Source of the DNA: DASUAS01 sp963720765
GTDB lineage: Bacteria; Actinomycetota; Acidimicrobiia; IMCC26256; DASPTH01
Length of the DNA: 64,000 nt
Reading direction: 5' to 3'
Assembly (NCBI GenBank): GCA_963720765.1
Contig: CAVRGS010000002.1
Coordinates: 1,089,696 to 1,153,695 of the forward strand
Below the pieces are notes generated by a model. That model saw nothing but the letters and a program-made list of their open reading frames with translations. It was not told the origin of the DNA and made no database searches. The position numbers and the translations under genes are program-made. Of the stretch, positions 31,382-40,427 are shown piece after piece (within the stretch, counting starts at the first letter, position 1; each line of letters starts with the position of its first letter).

Positions 31382-32119
31382 ATGACCGACATCACCGAGA
31401 TCGCCGACGGCATCTACCGCATCAGCACGCTGGTGCCGGAGATCGGACCGACCGGCTTCACCTTCAACCAGTTCCTCGTCGACGCCGACGAGCCGCTGCT
31501 GTACCACACGGGCGCGCGGGGGATGTTCCCGGTCGTGGCCGAAGCCATGGCCACGGTGATGCCGGTCGACCGGCTGCGGTGGATCATGTTCGGACACTTC
31601 GAGGCGGACGAGTGCGGCGCGATGAACCAGTTCCTCGCCGCGGCACCGAACGCGCAGGTGGCGCACAGCGCGCTCGGGTGCATGGTGTCGATCGACGACC
31701 AGGCCGACCGGGCGCCCCGTCCGCTCGGACCCGACGAGGTGATCGACCTCGGGGGCAAGCGCGTGCGCAACCTCGACACGCCGCACGTGCCGCACGGGTG
31801 GGACGCGCACTCGATCGTCGAGGAGACCACGAACACGTTGTTCTGTGGTGATCTCTTCAGCCAGGTCGGACAGGGACCGGCAGTGACCGACGGCGACCTG
31901 CTCGAAGCGGCGGCCCAGGCCGAGGACATGTTCCAGGCGACCTGCCTCACGCCGCAGACGGCGCGTTCGATCCGGGCGCTCGCCGAGCTCTCGCCGGCGC
32001 GCCTCGCGATCATGCACGGCTCGTCGTTCGAGGGCGACGGCGCCGCGGCACTGAGGGCATTGGCCGACGAGTACGACCGTCGTCTCGAGGCGTCGATCGG
32101 GAACGCAGTCACGGCGTAG
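31382..32119 (+). CDS. Metallo-beta-lactamase-fold protein, ODP-like, HxExDE site
   Basis: 245 residues. The motif GHFEADECG at 71-79 gives His72, Glu74, Asp76 and Glu77: the HxExD pattern of oxygen-binding di-iron proteins (FprA/ODP) but with Glu in place of the final His. Other likely ligands are LDTPHVPHGWDAH, FCGDLFSQ and AIMHGSSFEG. No flavodoxin domain is attached. ATG 31382 has AGGAGC upstream. It follows the MDMPI gene by 32 nt and precedes a monooxygenase by 11 nt, so it belongs to the same transcript. A possible role is sensing or reducing O2/NO or hydrolysing a thioester. Confidence 0.82.
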   Translation: MTDITEIADGIYRISTLVPEIGPTGFTFNQFLVDADEPLLYHTGARGMFPVVAEAMATVMPVDRLRWIMFGHFEADECGAMNQFLAAAPNAQVAHSALGCMVSIDDQADRAPRPLGPDEVIDLGGKRVRNLDTPHVPHGWDAHSIVEETTNTLFCGDLFSQVGQGPAVTDGDLLEAAAQAEDMFQATCLTPQTARSIRALAELSPARLAIMHGSSFEGDGAAALRALADEYDRRLEASIGNAVTA

Positions 32120-32130
32120 CATTCGCCCGC
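32117..32130 (+). promoter_or_regulatory. -10 element before the first Baeyer-Villiger-type monooxygenase
   Basis: TAGCAT at 32117-32122 overlaps the previous stop and lies 8 nt before GTG 32131; no ribosome site. Suggests an internal leaderless promoter. Confidence 0.4.
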
Positions 32131-33618
32131 GTGGAGCACGCGGGCGAATGGTTCGACGTGGTCGTCGTCGGTGCCGGGGTGTCCGGCATCGGCGCCGCCC
32201 ATCACCTGCGGTCGGAGCTTCCGACGCTGTCGTTCACGGTGCTCGAGGCGCGCGACGCGATCGGCGGCACCTGGGACCTGTTCCGGTACCCGGGCGTTCG
32301 TTCCGACTCCGACGTGCAGACGTACGCGTACACGTGGAAGCCGTGGACCGACGACGACACGGTCGCCCGCGGCGACGCAATCCTCCGGTACCTCGACGAC
32401 GCGATCGACGAGCAGGACCTGCGCCATCACGTGCGTCTCGGGCACCGAGTGCGGCGGATCGAGTGGTCGTCGGTCGACTCGTGCTGGACGCTCGACGTCG
32501 AACGGGTCGACACCGGGGAGATGATGCGCCTGCAGTGCTGGTGGATCGTCGCCGGCACCGGGTACTACCGCTACGACCAGGGGCACCTACCCGACTTCGC
32601 CGGGGTCGAGCGATTTGGAGGCACGTACGTCCACGCGCAGGCCTGGCCCGACGACCTTGCCGTCGACGGCGCGCGCGTCGTGGTCATCGGCAGTGGTGCC
32701 ACCGCCGCCACGCTCGTGCCGGCGTTGGTCGAGCGCGGCGCGCGGGTCACGATGGTCCAGCGCTCGCCGAGCTACTACGTGTCGCTCCCGGCTCACGATC
32801 CGATCGCCGAGGTGCTCCAGCGTCGTCTGGCTCCGGCGCGCGCGCTCGAGTGGACCCGCCGCAAGAACCAGGCGACCCAGGCGCTGTTCTACCGGTTGTG
32901 TCGTCGGTTCCCGCGCGCGATGCGGCGGTTGCTGATCGGCGACGCCACCCGGCGCCTCCCCGACGGCTACGACGTCGCCACCCACTTCACGCCCGCGTAC
33001 GCGCCGTGGGATGAGCGCATGTGCGTCGTGCCCGACGGCGACCTCTTCCGCGCCATCTCGTCGGAACGCGCCGGCGTCGTCACCGATGTCATCGACACCT
33101 TCACCGAACACGGGATCCGCCTGGCTTCGGGCGAGGAGGTCGAGGCCGACATCGTGGTTGCGGCCACCGGCCTCGAGGTGCTCGCACTCGGCGACATGCA
33201 GGTGGTGGTCGACGGCGAAGTGCTGTCGGCCGGAGAACGCATCGTCTACAAGAGCGTCATGCTGTCCGACGTACCGAACTTCGCCTACGTGTTCGGCTAC
33301 ACGAACGCGTCATGGACCCTGAAGGTCGATCTCGCGTGCACGTGGGTCTGTCGCGTGCTCCGCCACATGCGCGACACCGGAGCAACGACGGCTGTGGTGT
33401 CACCCGACGATCCGACGATGCCCACCCGGTCGATGCTCGATCTCGCAGCCGGATACCTGACGCGAGCCGTCGACCGCATCCCGCGGCAAGGCACGGGCGC
33501 GTGGTCGGTGCCGAAGAGCTACCGCGCCGACGCGCGACGGCTGCTCCGCGATCCTGTCGACGACGGCATGTTGCAATTCACGCGGGTGCCGAACCGCCGA
33601 GCAGTGGCTGCTCCCTGA
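32131..33618 (+). CDS. Flavin-containing Baeyer-Villiger-type monooxygenase (EthA-like)
   Basis: 495 residues. The FAD Rossmann loop is VVVGAGVSGIGAA (about 11-23), the class fingerprint FGGTYVHAQAW is at 162-172, matching FxGxxxHxxxW, and the NADPH loop VVIGSGATAATL at about 184-195. GGTWDLFRYPGVRSDSD is typical of the EthA subgroup. It should insert an oxygen atom next to a ketone, or oxidise a sulfur, using NADPH and O2. The frame is intact. It is convergent with a second monooxygenase of a different subgroup (33661-35481), 42 nt apart. Confidence 0.93.
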   Translation: MEHAGEWFDVVVVGAGVSGIGAAHHLRSELPTLSFTVLEARDAIGGTWDLFRYPGVRSDSDVQTYAYTWKPWTDDDTVARGDAILRYLDDAIDEQDLRHHVRLGHRVRRIEWSSVDSCWTLDVERVDTGEMMRLQCWWIVAGTGYYRYDQGHLPDFAGVERFGGTYVHAQAWPDDLAVDGARVVVIGSGATAATLVPALVERGARVTMVQRSPSYYVSLPAHDPIAEVLQRRLAPARALEWTRRKNQATQALFYRLCRRFPRAMRRLLIGDATRRLPDGYDVATHFTPAYAPWDERMCVVPDGDLFRAISSERAGVVTDVIDTFTEHGIRLASGEEVEADIVVAATGLEVLALGDMQVVVDGEVLSAGERIVYKSVMLSDVPNFAYVFGYTNASWTLKVDLACTWVCRVLRHMRDTGATTAVVSPDDPTMPTRSMLDLAAGYLTRAVDRIPRQGTGAWSVPKSYRADARRLLRDPVDDGMLQFTRVPNRRAVAAP

Positions 33619-33660
33619 CCGCGGCGACGGCGCGGAGCGCAGCGAGACCTCTCGATGTCT

Positions 33661-35481
33661 TCAACGACCGACGACCGGTCGGATGTCGAGCCCGACGAGC
33701 CGGTCCTCGGCCCGCCACTCGCGCAGCAGCGCGAAGAACGCCGGGGCGCCGCCGCCGAAGTTGCCCCCGAACCAGCCCGGGCCCTCGCCCGGCCGGCCTT
33801 CGTTGTTGTAGTAGCCCGGCGTGCACGACTCGAAGAAGTCGGACCGGAAGCTCTCCGACGCGCGGATCACGTCGACCCACCCGGCTTCGGCCTCCGCGGT
33901 GGGTTCGACCGTCGCCGTGGGCTCGGCGACCACCTGCTCGATGACGTATGCGATGTGGCGGCTCTGTTCGCCGTAGAGCTCGGTGAAGTTGGGACTCAGC
34001 CCCGACTGCACGCCGCCCATGAAGAAGCAGTTCGGGAACCCGCGGCTGAGGATCCCGTGGAACGTGGCGACGCCGTCGGCCCATTTCGCGCTGAGCGCCT
34101 GCCCGTCGCGACCCACGATGTCGAAGCCGGCGCGCCGGGTGTAGTCGGTGCCGACCTCGAACCCGGTGGCGAAGACGAGGCAGTCGAGCTCGTATTCGGT
34201 GCCGGCGACCACGACGCCGCGCTCGGTGATCCGCTCGACGCCCTGCCCGCCAGTGTCGACGAGCGTGACGTTGGGACGGTTGAACGTCAGCAGGTAGTCG
34301 TCGTGGAAGCACGGTCGCTTGCAGAACTGCCGGTAATACGGTTTGAGGGCCTCGGCGGTCGCGTCGTCGTCGACCAGCTCGTCGACGCGAGCGCGGATCT
34401 GCTCCATCTTCTCGAAGTCGACCAGCTCCAGTTGGAGCATGAACTCCTCGGCGCTGAGACCGGAATCGCGTGCCGCGGCGCGTCCGAGCCTGCGGATGGC
34501 TTCGGTCCAGCCGTCGCTGACGAGGTCCTCCTCGGCGAATCCGCCCGACACGAGGGTGCTGAAGTTGTCGATCCGCTGTTGCTGCCAGCCCGGCTCGAGC
34601 GACTCGACCCACTCGGGGTCGGTCGGCCGGTTGCCGCGCACGTCGATCGACGACGGCGTGCGCTGGAACACGAAGAGCCGCTCGGACCACTTGCCGAGGT
34701 GCGGGATGCACTGCACCGCGGTCGCGCCCGTGCCGATCACGCCGACCCGTTTGTCGGCGAGGCCGGTGAGGCCGCCGTGGGTGTCGCCACCGGTGTACGC
34801 GTAGTCCCATCGGCTGGTGTGGAACGAGTGTCCGGCGAAGGTCTCCACGCCGGGGATGCCAGGGAGCTTGGGTCGGTGCAGCGGACCGATGGCGGTGATG
34901 ACGAAGCGCGCGGCGATGCGATCACCGCGGTCGGTGTCGACCAGCCAACGTCGTGCGTCGTCGTCCCACGTCATCTGGGTGACACGCGTGTGGAAGCACG
35001 CGTCGTCGTACAGGGCGTAGTGGCGTCCGATGGCTTGCGTGTGCGCCCAGATCTCCGGGCCGTACGAGTACTTCTCCGTCGGCATGTAGTCGAGCTCTTC
35101 GAGCAGCGGGAGATAGATGTACGACTCGATGTCGCACTGCACGCCGGGATATCGGTTCCAATACCACGTGCCGCCGAAGTCCCCGCCCGACTCGACGATG
35201 CGGATCGAGCGGACGCCGCCCTCACGGAGCCGGGCCGCGGCGAGCAGCCCACTGAACCCGCCGCCGACGATGAGCACGTCGACCTCGTCGTCGAGCGGAT
35301 CGCGCACCTCGGTGTCGTCGAACCACGGATCGTCGAGGTAGCGCGCGAGCTCACCCGTGACCTCGCGGTACTGGTCGTTGCCGTCAGGTCGCAGCCGCTT
35401 GTCGCGCTCCTCGCGGTACTTCTCCCGCAGCGCATCGGGATCGAAGGTGGGCGCGGTCGTGGCGTTGGCCTCGATGGTCAC
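33661..35481 (-). CDS. Baeyer-Villiger monooxygenase (cyclohexanone/steroid-type)
   Basis: 606 residues. An N-terminal extension (about 65 residues, PDALREKYREERDKRLRPDG) precedes the FAD loop VLIVGGGFSGLLAA. The fingerprint FAGHSFHTSRW is at 215-225 and the NADPH loop VGVIGTGATAVQCIPHLGKW follows. GGTWYWNRYPGVQCDIESYI is the conserved substrate-side loop. The length and extension match the subgroup acting on cyclic or steroid ketones. The start is GTG 35481, overlapping the stop of the upstream oxidoreductase (GTGA), so the two are translationally coupled. Confidence 0.94.
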   Translation of the reverse strand: MTIEANATTAPTFDPDALREKYREERDKRLRPDGNDQYREVTGELARYLDDPWFDDTEVRDPLDDEVDVLIVGGGFSGLLAAARLREGGVRSIRIVESGGDFGGTWYWNRYPGVQCDIESYIYLPLLEELDYMPTEKYSYGPEIWAHTQAIGRHYALYDDACFHTRVTQMTWDDDARRWLVDTDRGDRIAARFVITAIGPLHRPKLPGIPGVETFAGHSFHTSRWDYAYTGGDTHGGLTGLADKRVGVIGTGATAVQCIPHLGKWSERLFVFQRTPSSIDVRGNRPTDPEWVESLEPGWQQQRIDNFSTLVSGGFAEEDLVSDGWTEAIRRLGRAAARDSGLSAEEFMLQLELVDFEKMEQIRARVDELVDDDATAEALKPYYRQFCKRPCFHDDYLLTFNRPNVTLVDTGGQGVERITERGVVVAGTEYELDCLVFATGFEVGTDYTRRAGFDIVGRDGQALSAKWADGVATFHGILSRGFPNCFFMGGVQSGLSPNFTELYGEQSRHIAYVIEQVVAEPTATVEPTAEAEAGWVDVIRASESFRSDFFESCTPGYYNNEGRPGEGPGWFGGNFGGGAPAFFALLREWRAEDRLVGLDIRPVVGR

Positions 35482-36467
35482 GGGTCGTACTCCTCGTCGG
35501 GATAGGACATGCCGATCGCCGCGCGCGCGTGGTCCAGGGTGGACGCGAGGGCGAGCGAATCGGCCAGGGGCATGATCGCGCTCTCGGTCCGACCCGCGTC
35601 GAGGCAGCGGTGTACCTCGTCGATCTCGAAGCGGAAGGGCGCGTCGCCGGGCGGGGTGTCGACGCGCCGACGTCCGCCGTCGGCGAAGCGCGTGACGTCG
35701 ACGTGTGCCGGGCAGTGCATGAACGCGGGAAGGTCGATGAACCCGTCGGTGCCAGAGATCCGGGCGGTCGACGCGAGGTCGGTCCGGATGGCTGCCTGCG
35801 CGACGGCGAGCGCTTCGCTCGCGAACTCCATCGTGACGACGGTGTGCTCGTCCACCCCGGTGCTGCCGATGCGGGCGGTCGCGTCGACCGCGGTCGGCAC
35901 CCCGAGCACCGAGTGGGCGAGGTGCACCGGGTAGATCCCGACGTCGAGGAGCGCACCGCCGCCGAGACCGCGCGCGAACAAGCGACTGGCGGGATCGAGC
36001 GGGGCGCGGAATCCGAACGACGCCTCGATCGCGAGCACCTCTCCGATCTCGCCGTCGTGCAGGAGTGCATCGATCGCGCGGTATGCGGGGAGGAAGCGGC
36101 TCCACAGCGCCTCCATGAGGAACACGCCATTGCGCCGCGCGCATGTGACGAGGAGCGCGGACTGGCGGTGGCTCAGGGTCAGCGGCTTCTCGCAGAGGAC
36201 GTGCTTCCCGGCGTCGAGGGCCATCGTCGCGTGCGCGAGGTGGCGCGCGTGCGGTGTCGCGACGTAGACGGCGTCGACGTCCGGGTCTGCAGCGAGCGCG
36301 TCATAGCCCCCGTGCGCGTGCGGGATCCCGAACCGGTCGGCGAAGCCGCGCGCCCCGTTCGCCGTCCGCGAGCCGACCGCGGTGACGACGCCGTCGTCGA
36401 CCCTGGTGATGGCGTCGGCGAAGACGCCCGCGATGGTGCCGGTGCCGGCGATCCCCCAGCGCAGCAT
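35478..36467 (-). CDS. Gfo/Idh/MocA family NAD(P)-dependent oxidoreductase
   Basis: 329 residues from ATG 36467. The Rossmann loop WGIAGTGTIAGVFADAI, the catalytic-domain signature LCEKPLTLSHRQSALL (EKP motif) and GGGALLDVGIYPVHLAHSVL (Asp and His of the DVGIYPVH active site) are present. Similar enzymes oxidise or reduce sugars, inositols or trans-dihydrodiols. Here it is upstream of and coupled to a Baeyer-Villiger monooxygenase, so a substrate dehydrogenase for the same pathway is plausible. An in-frame extension to 36527 is possible. Confidence 0.87.
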   Translation of the reverse strand: MLRWGIAGTGTIAGVFADAITRVDDGVVTAVGSRTANGARGFADRFGIPHAHGGYDALAADPDVDAVYVATPHARHLAHATMALDAGKHVLCEKPLTLSHRQSALLVTCARRNGVFLMEALWSRFLPAYRAIDALLHDGEIGEVLAIEASFGFRAPLDPASRLFARGLGGGALLDVGIYPVHLAHSVLGVPTAVDATARIGSTGVDEHTVVTMEFASEALAVAQAAIRTDLASTARISGTDGFIDLPAFMHCPAHVDVTRFADGGRRRVDTPPGDAPFRFEIDEVHRCLDAGRTESAIMPLADSLALASTLDHARAAIGMSYPDEEYDP

Positions 36468-36560
36468 CAGGGACTGACCGTCGTGGTCGTCGCCGCGGAC
36501 GCGCCGACCACGGAGTCGTTCGTCCACTTCCGGATGTCGAGCATCGGCGCGGCTCGCTCC

Positions 36561-37895
36561 TCAGCCGTTGAGGTAGTCGGCTCGGAACGTGACGGCGTTC
36601 GAGGGCTTGCAGTCGAAGGTGCCGACCTTGGACGGCCAGGCCCGCACGAACTTGTCGTTCTTGAACTGGACGAGGAGCACGCACGGCGTGATCTTGCGGT
36701 CGGCCACGTCGGTGGTGCCGTACATCCCGTCGGCGTCGAACTTGGTCAGGGTCTTGATGCCGTCGAACAACGCGCTGCGTGTGAGGCCGTTGACGCCGTC
36801 CTTGGCCACGACCGCCTTCACCGCGTCGGCGAATGCGATCGTGGCGATCCAGCCGAAGGCGGCGAATCCGTTGACCTTGTCGACACCGGTGTACTTCACG
36901 AAGTTCGCCAGCATCGGGTTGGACTTCGCCTCCTCGAACGGCAGGAACCCCAGGAAGACGTCAGTGCCGTCCATCGTGCCGGCCTGGTCGTGCAGTTGCT
37001 TGTCGTAACAGGAGCTCGTGCACATCCAGATGATGTCGGGATCGTTGAGCCCCTGCAGTTGTGCTTCGCTCCGCATCGCGATCATGCCGTTGACCGCGCC
37101 GATCGTGTACTGGAAGTTGGACCCGTCCTGCTTCATCGCCTGGACGACCGGCGTGTATGCGCTCTGCGGCGCGAGCGCGGAGACGTTGGTCGTGGAGTCG
37201 GCGGGGATGCCCGCGCCGGTCGCTGCGTGGATCAACGTCTGGCCGGTCACGATGCCGGCCTGGTTGTCGTTGGTCCCCACGTAGGCGCCGTGCAGCCCCT
37301 TGTGATGTTTGGCGAGGTAGGTGAACACGCCCTGGTTCGTCTGATACGTCTGTGGGGTCTGGTCCTGCGTCGAACAGACCAGAGGATTCGGGTTGATCGG
37401 GTACGCCACCGGTGCGCAGCTCTCGACGGCGCCTCCGATGGCGGGGATGTCGGGGAGGCCGGTGACCGCGCCGGCTTGGTCGGCGCAGTTGACCATGTCG
37501 GCCGCTGTGGTGAGCCCGGTCGTGCTGGTCCCGACCATCGCGAGGTCCTGGCCGCACGCAGTGATGGTCGCGTTGCGCGCAGCGTTGGCATTCAACTTCG
37601 AGTCGGTGAAGTCGACCACGAGCTTGCGACCGGCGACGCCACCGCCGCCCGCCTTGCTGTTCAGGTACTTCGCGGCGCCCTTCACGCCGTCGACGGCACC
37701 CTGGAACAGGCCCGGGACGATCGGGTTGTCGACGTCGGCGATGACCGCGATGTGGATCTCGGTCGCGGTCACCCCGATCTCCGTCGCAGTCGGCTTCTCC
37801 GCTGCGCCCGACGCGGTGGTGGCGGACACCGCGCCCGTCATCGCCACCGCGGCACAGACCACACCCACCATGAACACTCGCGTCTTGTTGAACAC
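36561..37895 (-). CDS. Branched-chain amino acid/amide-type ABC substrate-binding protein
   Basis: 444 residues from GTG 37895 (AGGGGG upstream). A signal peptide comes first (VFMVGVVCAAVAMTGAVSAT), then EIGVTATEIHIAVIADVDNP, AVDGVKGAAKYLNSKAGGGG, GRKLVVDFTDSKLNANAARN and PIIGGA-like loops of the type I periplasmic-binding fold (Peripla_BP_6). No lipobox is obvious. It delivers a solute to an ABC permease, but no permease or ATPase gene is next to it. It is divergent from a TetR gene, which may control it in response to the solute. Confidence 0.88.
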   Translation of the reverse strand: MFNKTRVFMVGVVCAAVAMTGAVSATTASGAAEKPTATEIGVTATEIHIAVIADVDNPIVPGLFQGAVDGVKGAAKYLNSKAGGGGVAGRKLVVDFTDSKLNANAARNATITACGQDLAMVGTSTTGLTTAADMVNCADQAGAVTGLPDIPAIGGAVESCAPVAYPINPNPLVCSTQDQTPQTYQTNQGVFTYLAKHHKGLHGAYVGTNDNQAGIVTGQTLIHAATGAGIPADSTTNVSALAPQSAYTPVVQAMKQDGSNFQYTIGAVNGMIAMRSEAQLQGLNDPDIIWMCTSSCYDKQLHDQAGTMDGTDVFLGFLPFEEAKSNPMLANFVKYTGVDKVNGFAAFGWIATIAFADAVKAVVAKDGVNGLTRSALFDGIKTLTKFDADGMYGTTDVADRKITPCVLLVQFKNDKFVRAWPSKVGTFDCKPSNAVTFRADYLNG

Positions 37896-37938
37896 GTTCC
37901 CCCTGGTGCTGAGCAATACCTGCGCTATTATTAGGGCA

Positions 37939-37975
37939 GTTGACCTACCGTGTCCAGACGTGGTTTCCTGGACCG
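37939..37975. promoter_or_regulatory. Divergent regulatory region between binding protein and TetR genes
   Basis: The 80-nt gap is AT-rich for this genome (CGCTATTATTAGG). GTCCAG (37952-37957) and CTGGAC (37968-37973) form a 6-bp inverted repeat just before the TetR start, a candidate operator. A TTGACC lies at 37940-37945 on the plus strand and a TAATAATAG -10-like stretch on the minus strand. Confidence 0.45.
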
Positions 37976-38671
37976 ATGGCCATCCCGTCGGCAGCATCCG
38001 CAACCGTCAACAAGTCGACCAAGGAAGCCCTGGTGCTGACGGGCGAGCGACTCTTCGCGTTGCACGGGCTCGACGGCGTGTCCCTCCGCCGCATCGGCAC
38101 CGAAGCCGGCATGGGCATGAACACGGTGGTCCAGTACCACTTCGGCACGAAGGAGCGCTTCATCCAGGCGATCCTGGTGAACCGCATCGAGCTGCTCGAC
38201 AACCGGCGAGCGCTGCTGGAGGAGCGCGCCGCGCCCGACGATCTCCGCGCGGTCGTGGAGGCGTACCTGCTGCCGGTGATCGAGCTCGGTGAGGACCCCG
38301 ACTGCTACTACCTGATGTTCGTCGAACAGCTGCAGCGTTTTGGCGGCAGCGCCCATCCGTTCGACGAGCTCCCCTCGGCGCGCCAGGCGTCGCAGCGTCG
38401 GTACCTCCGCCGCGTGGGCGCGCTTCTCCCGGACGTCCCGAAACAGCTCCGGGAACGGCGGATCAACCGCGCGTCGGCGTTGTGCCTGCACCAGTGCGCG
38501 GACCGCCAACGCGTCCGCGAGCACGGCGGCGTCATCGAACCCTACGCACTCCACGTGAGCCAACTCCTCGACGGCATCGTCGCGTTCCTGGCCACCCCGC
38601 CATCACCCGAGACGGTGCGTGCACTGCGCGGGTCGTTGCGTCGTCCTGCCCCGCTCCGCGCGTTGCCATGA
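37976..38671 (+). CDS. TetR family transcriptional regulator
   Basis: 231 residues from ATG 37976. The helix-turn-helix lies at about residues 14-60: KEALVLTGERLFALHGLDGV, SLRRIGTEAGMGMNTVVQYH, FGTKERFIQAIL. The long C-terminal domain (EDPDCYYLMFVEQLQRFGGS) has no assigned ligand. It is divergent from the substrate-binding protein gene and 16 nt upstream of the deacylase, and could control both. Confidence 0.9.
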   Translation: MAIPSAASATVNKSTKEALVLTGERLFALHGLDGVSLRRIGTEAGMGMNTVVQYHFGTKERFIQAILVNRIELLDNRRALLEERAAPDDLRAVVEAYLLPVIELGEDPDCYYLMFVEQLQRFGGSAHPFDELPSARQASQRRYLRRVGALLPDVPKQLRERRINRASALCLHQCADRQRVREHGGVIEPYALHVSQLLDGIVAFLATPPSPETVRALRGSLRRPAPLRALP

Positions 38672-38687
38672 CATCGGAAGGAACCTC

Positions 38688-40427
38688 GTGCACGACCTCG
38701 TGATCCGCAACGGCTCGGTCATCGACGGGACCGGTGACGCCGCGCGCGTCGCCGACGTCGCGGTCGACGGCGATCGCATCACCGAGGTCGGGGAGGGGGT
38801 CGGCCCCGCCCACCGGGAGATCGATGCCGACGGCCTCGCGGTGACCCCCGGGTGGATCGACATCCACACCCACCTCGACGCCCAGCTCCTGTGGGACGAC
38901 GAGATGTTGCAGTCCTCGGTGCACGGGGTCACGTCGGTCGTGATGGGCAACTGCGGTGTGGGGATCGCGCCTGCGCGACCGGCCGATCGGGAGTGGATCC
39001 TCGACCTGCTCGACGGGGTCGAGGACATCTCGGCCGCGACGATGGGCGAGGCGTTCGACTTCACCTGGGAGACGTTCGAGGAGTACCTCGACGTCATCGA
39101 CCAGGGTCGTTACGCCTTCGATCTCGCGGCCCACGTTCCCCACTCCGCGGTGCGCCGCTTCGTGATGGGCGAGCGCGGTTCGGACCACACCGAAGTCGCG
39201 ACCGCGGACGACATCGCGAGCATGGCGGGCGAGGTCGCGCGTGCGCTGCGCGCGGGCGCCATCGGGTTCTCGACATCGCGCTCGGTCAACCACCGCACCC
39301 GGAGCGACGGTGCCCCGATCGGCACGGTGTCGGCCTCCGCCGACGAGGTCATCGGCATCGCGTCGGCCTGTCGCGACACTGGGCTCGGAGTCGTGCAGCT
39401 CATCAGCGACGTGTACCAGTCGCCCGACTCCGACTACGTCGCAACCGAGCTCGGCCTCGTCGAGGCGCTCACGCGGCTGGGCCGGCCGGTCTCGATGTCG
39501 CTGCTGCAATTGGGCTCGGAGACCCACCGGTACCGGGAGGTGCTCGCGCGGCTCGATCGGGTCCACGCCGAGGGCGGGAACGTGTGGGCGCAGGTTGCGC
39601 CGCGTCCCATCGGTGGCGCGTACGCCGCCGATGCGCCCCGCAACCTGCTCATGCGGTCGCGCACCTACCGCGACGTGATGGGCGAAGCACCGGAGCAGCG
39701 GGCCGCGCGCCTCGCGGCTCCCGACGTGCGGGCGCTCGTGATCCGGGAGGTCGAGGACAGCATCGCCGGCGGGAACGCGCCGGCGCCCGACTTCGACAAG
39801 CTCTTCCCCATGGCCGATCCCCCTGACTACTCGCCGTCGGCCGACGACTCCGTCGGTGCCCGTGCCGGCGCCGCCGGTACCTCGCCGATCGCAGTGTTGT
39901 ACGACGTGTCGCGCGCGGCGCCGACCGACGACGCAGTCGTGTACACGCCGTTCGCGAACTTCTCGAGCGGTGACCTCACGGCCGTGCGCGAGATGCTCGT
40001 GTCGCCGCGCGCCTTGTTCGGTCTCTCGGACTCGGGCGCGCACTGCACGACGATCTGCGACGCGTCGTTCCCCACCTTCGCTCTCGGTCACTGGGGTCGC
40101 GACACCGCGCTGGCGCCGATCCCGTTCGAGTACCTCGTGCACTGCCAGACGCTCCGCCAGGCGAGCTACCTCGGTTGGGCCGACCGGGGCGTCGTCGCGC
40201 CCGGCTACCTCGCCGACCTGAACGTGATCGACCTCGAGACCGTCCGGGTCCGCCGGCCCCGGCTCGTCCACGATCTTCCTGGTGGGAGCGGACGCTACGT
40301 GCAACAGGCGGATGGGTACCGCGCCACCGTCAAGCGCGGCGAGGTGCTGTTCGACGATGGCGAGCTCACCGAGGCGCGCCCGGGACGTCTGGTCCGCGGC
40401 GCGCAGCCGGCGCCGTCGTCGCGATGA
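38688..40427 (+). CDS. N-acyl-D-amino-acid deacylase / D-aminoacylase-type amidohydrolase
   Basis: 579 residues from GTG 38688 (GGAAGGA upstream). The amidohydrolase metal motif is GWIDIHTHLDAQLLWD (HTH); SSVHGVTSVVMGNCGVGIAP has the Cys ligand typical of this family, and GLSDSGAHCTTICDASFPTF carries the catalytic Asp. The C-terminal ADLNVIDLETVRVRRPRLVH is the usual composite beta domain. It should hydrolyse N-acyl-D-amino acids or a related amide. The stop overlaps the next start (ATGA), so it is coupled to a glucosidase gene. Confidence 0.9.
   Translation: MHDLVIRNGSVIDGTGDAARVADVAVDGDRITEVGEGVGPAHREIDADGLAVTPGWIDIHTHLDAQLLWDDEMLQSSVHGVTSVVMGNCGVGIAPARPADREWILDLLDGVEDISAATMGEAFDFTWETFEEYLDVIDQGRYAFDLAAHVPHSAVRRFVMGERGSDHTEVATADDIASMAGEVARALRAGAIGFSTSRSVNHRTRSDGAPIGTVSASADEVIGIASACRDTGLGVVQLISDVYQSPDSDYVATELGLVEALTRLGRPVSMSLLQLGSETHRYREVLARLDRVHAEGGNVWAQVAPRPIGGAYAADAPRNLLMRSRTYRDVMGEAPEQRAARLAAPDVRALVIREVEDSIAGGNAPAPDFDKLFPMADPPDYSPSADDSVGARAGAAGTSPIAVLYDVSRAAPTDDAVVYTPFANFSSGDLTAVREMLVSPRALFGLSDSGAHCTTICDASFPTFALGHWGRDTALAPIPFEYLVHCQTLRQASYLGWADRGVVAPGYLADLNVIDLETVRVRRPRLVHDLPGGSGRYVQQADGYRATVKRGEVLFDDGELTEARPGRLVRGAQPAPSSR

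Noticed and set aside
33655..35505. 616-codon open frame antisense to the Baeyer-Villiger monooxygenase
   Set aside because: Shadow frame of a gene with complete FAD and NADPH motifs.
35529..37934. 801-codon open frame on the plus strand across the oxidoreductase and binding-protein genes
   Set aside because: It overlaps two clearly coding minus-strand genes with intact motifs; its own product has no recognisable domain.
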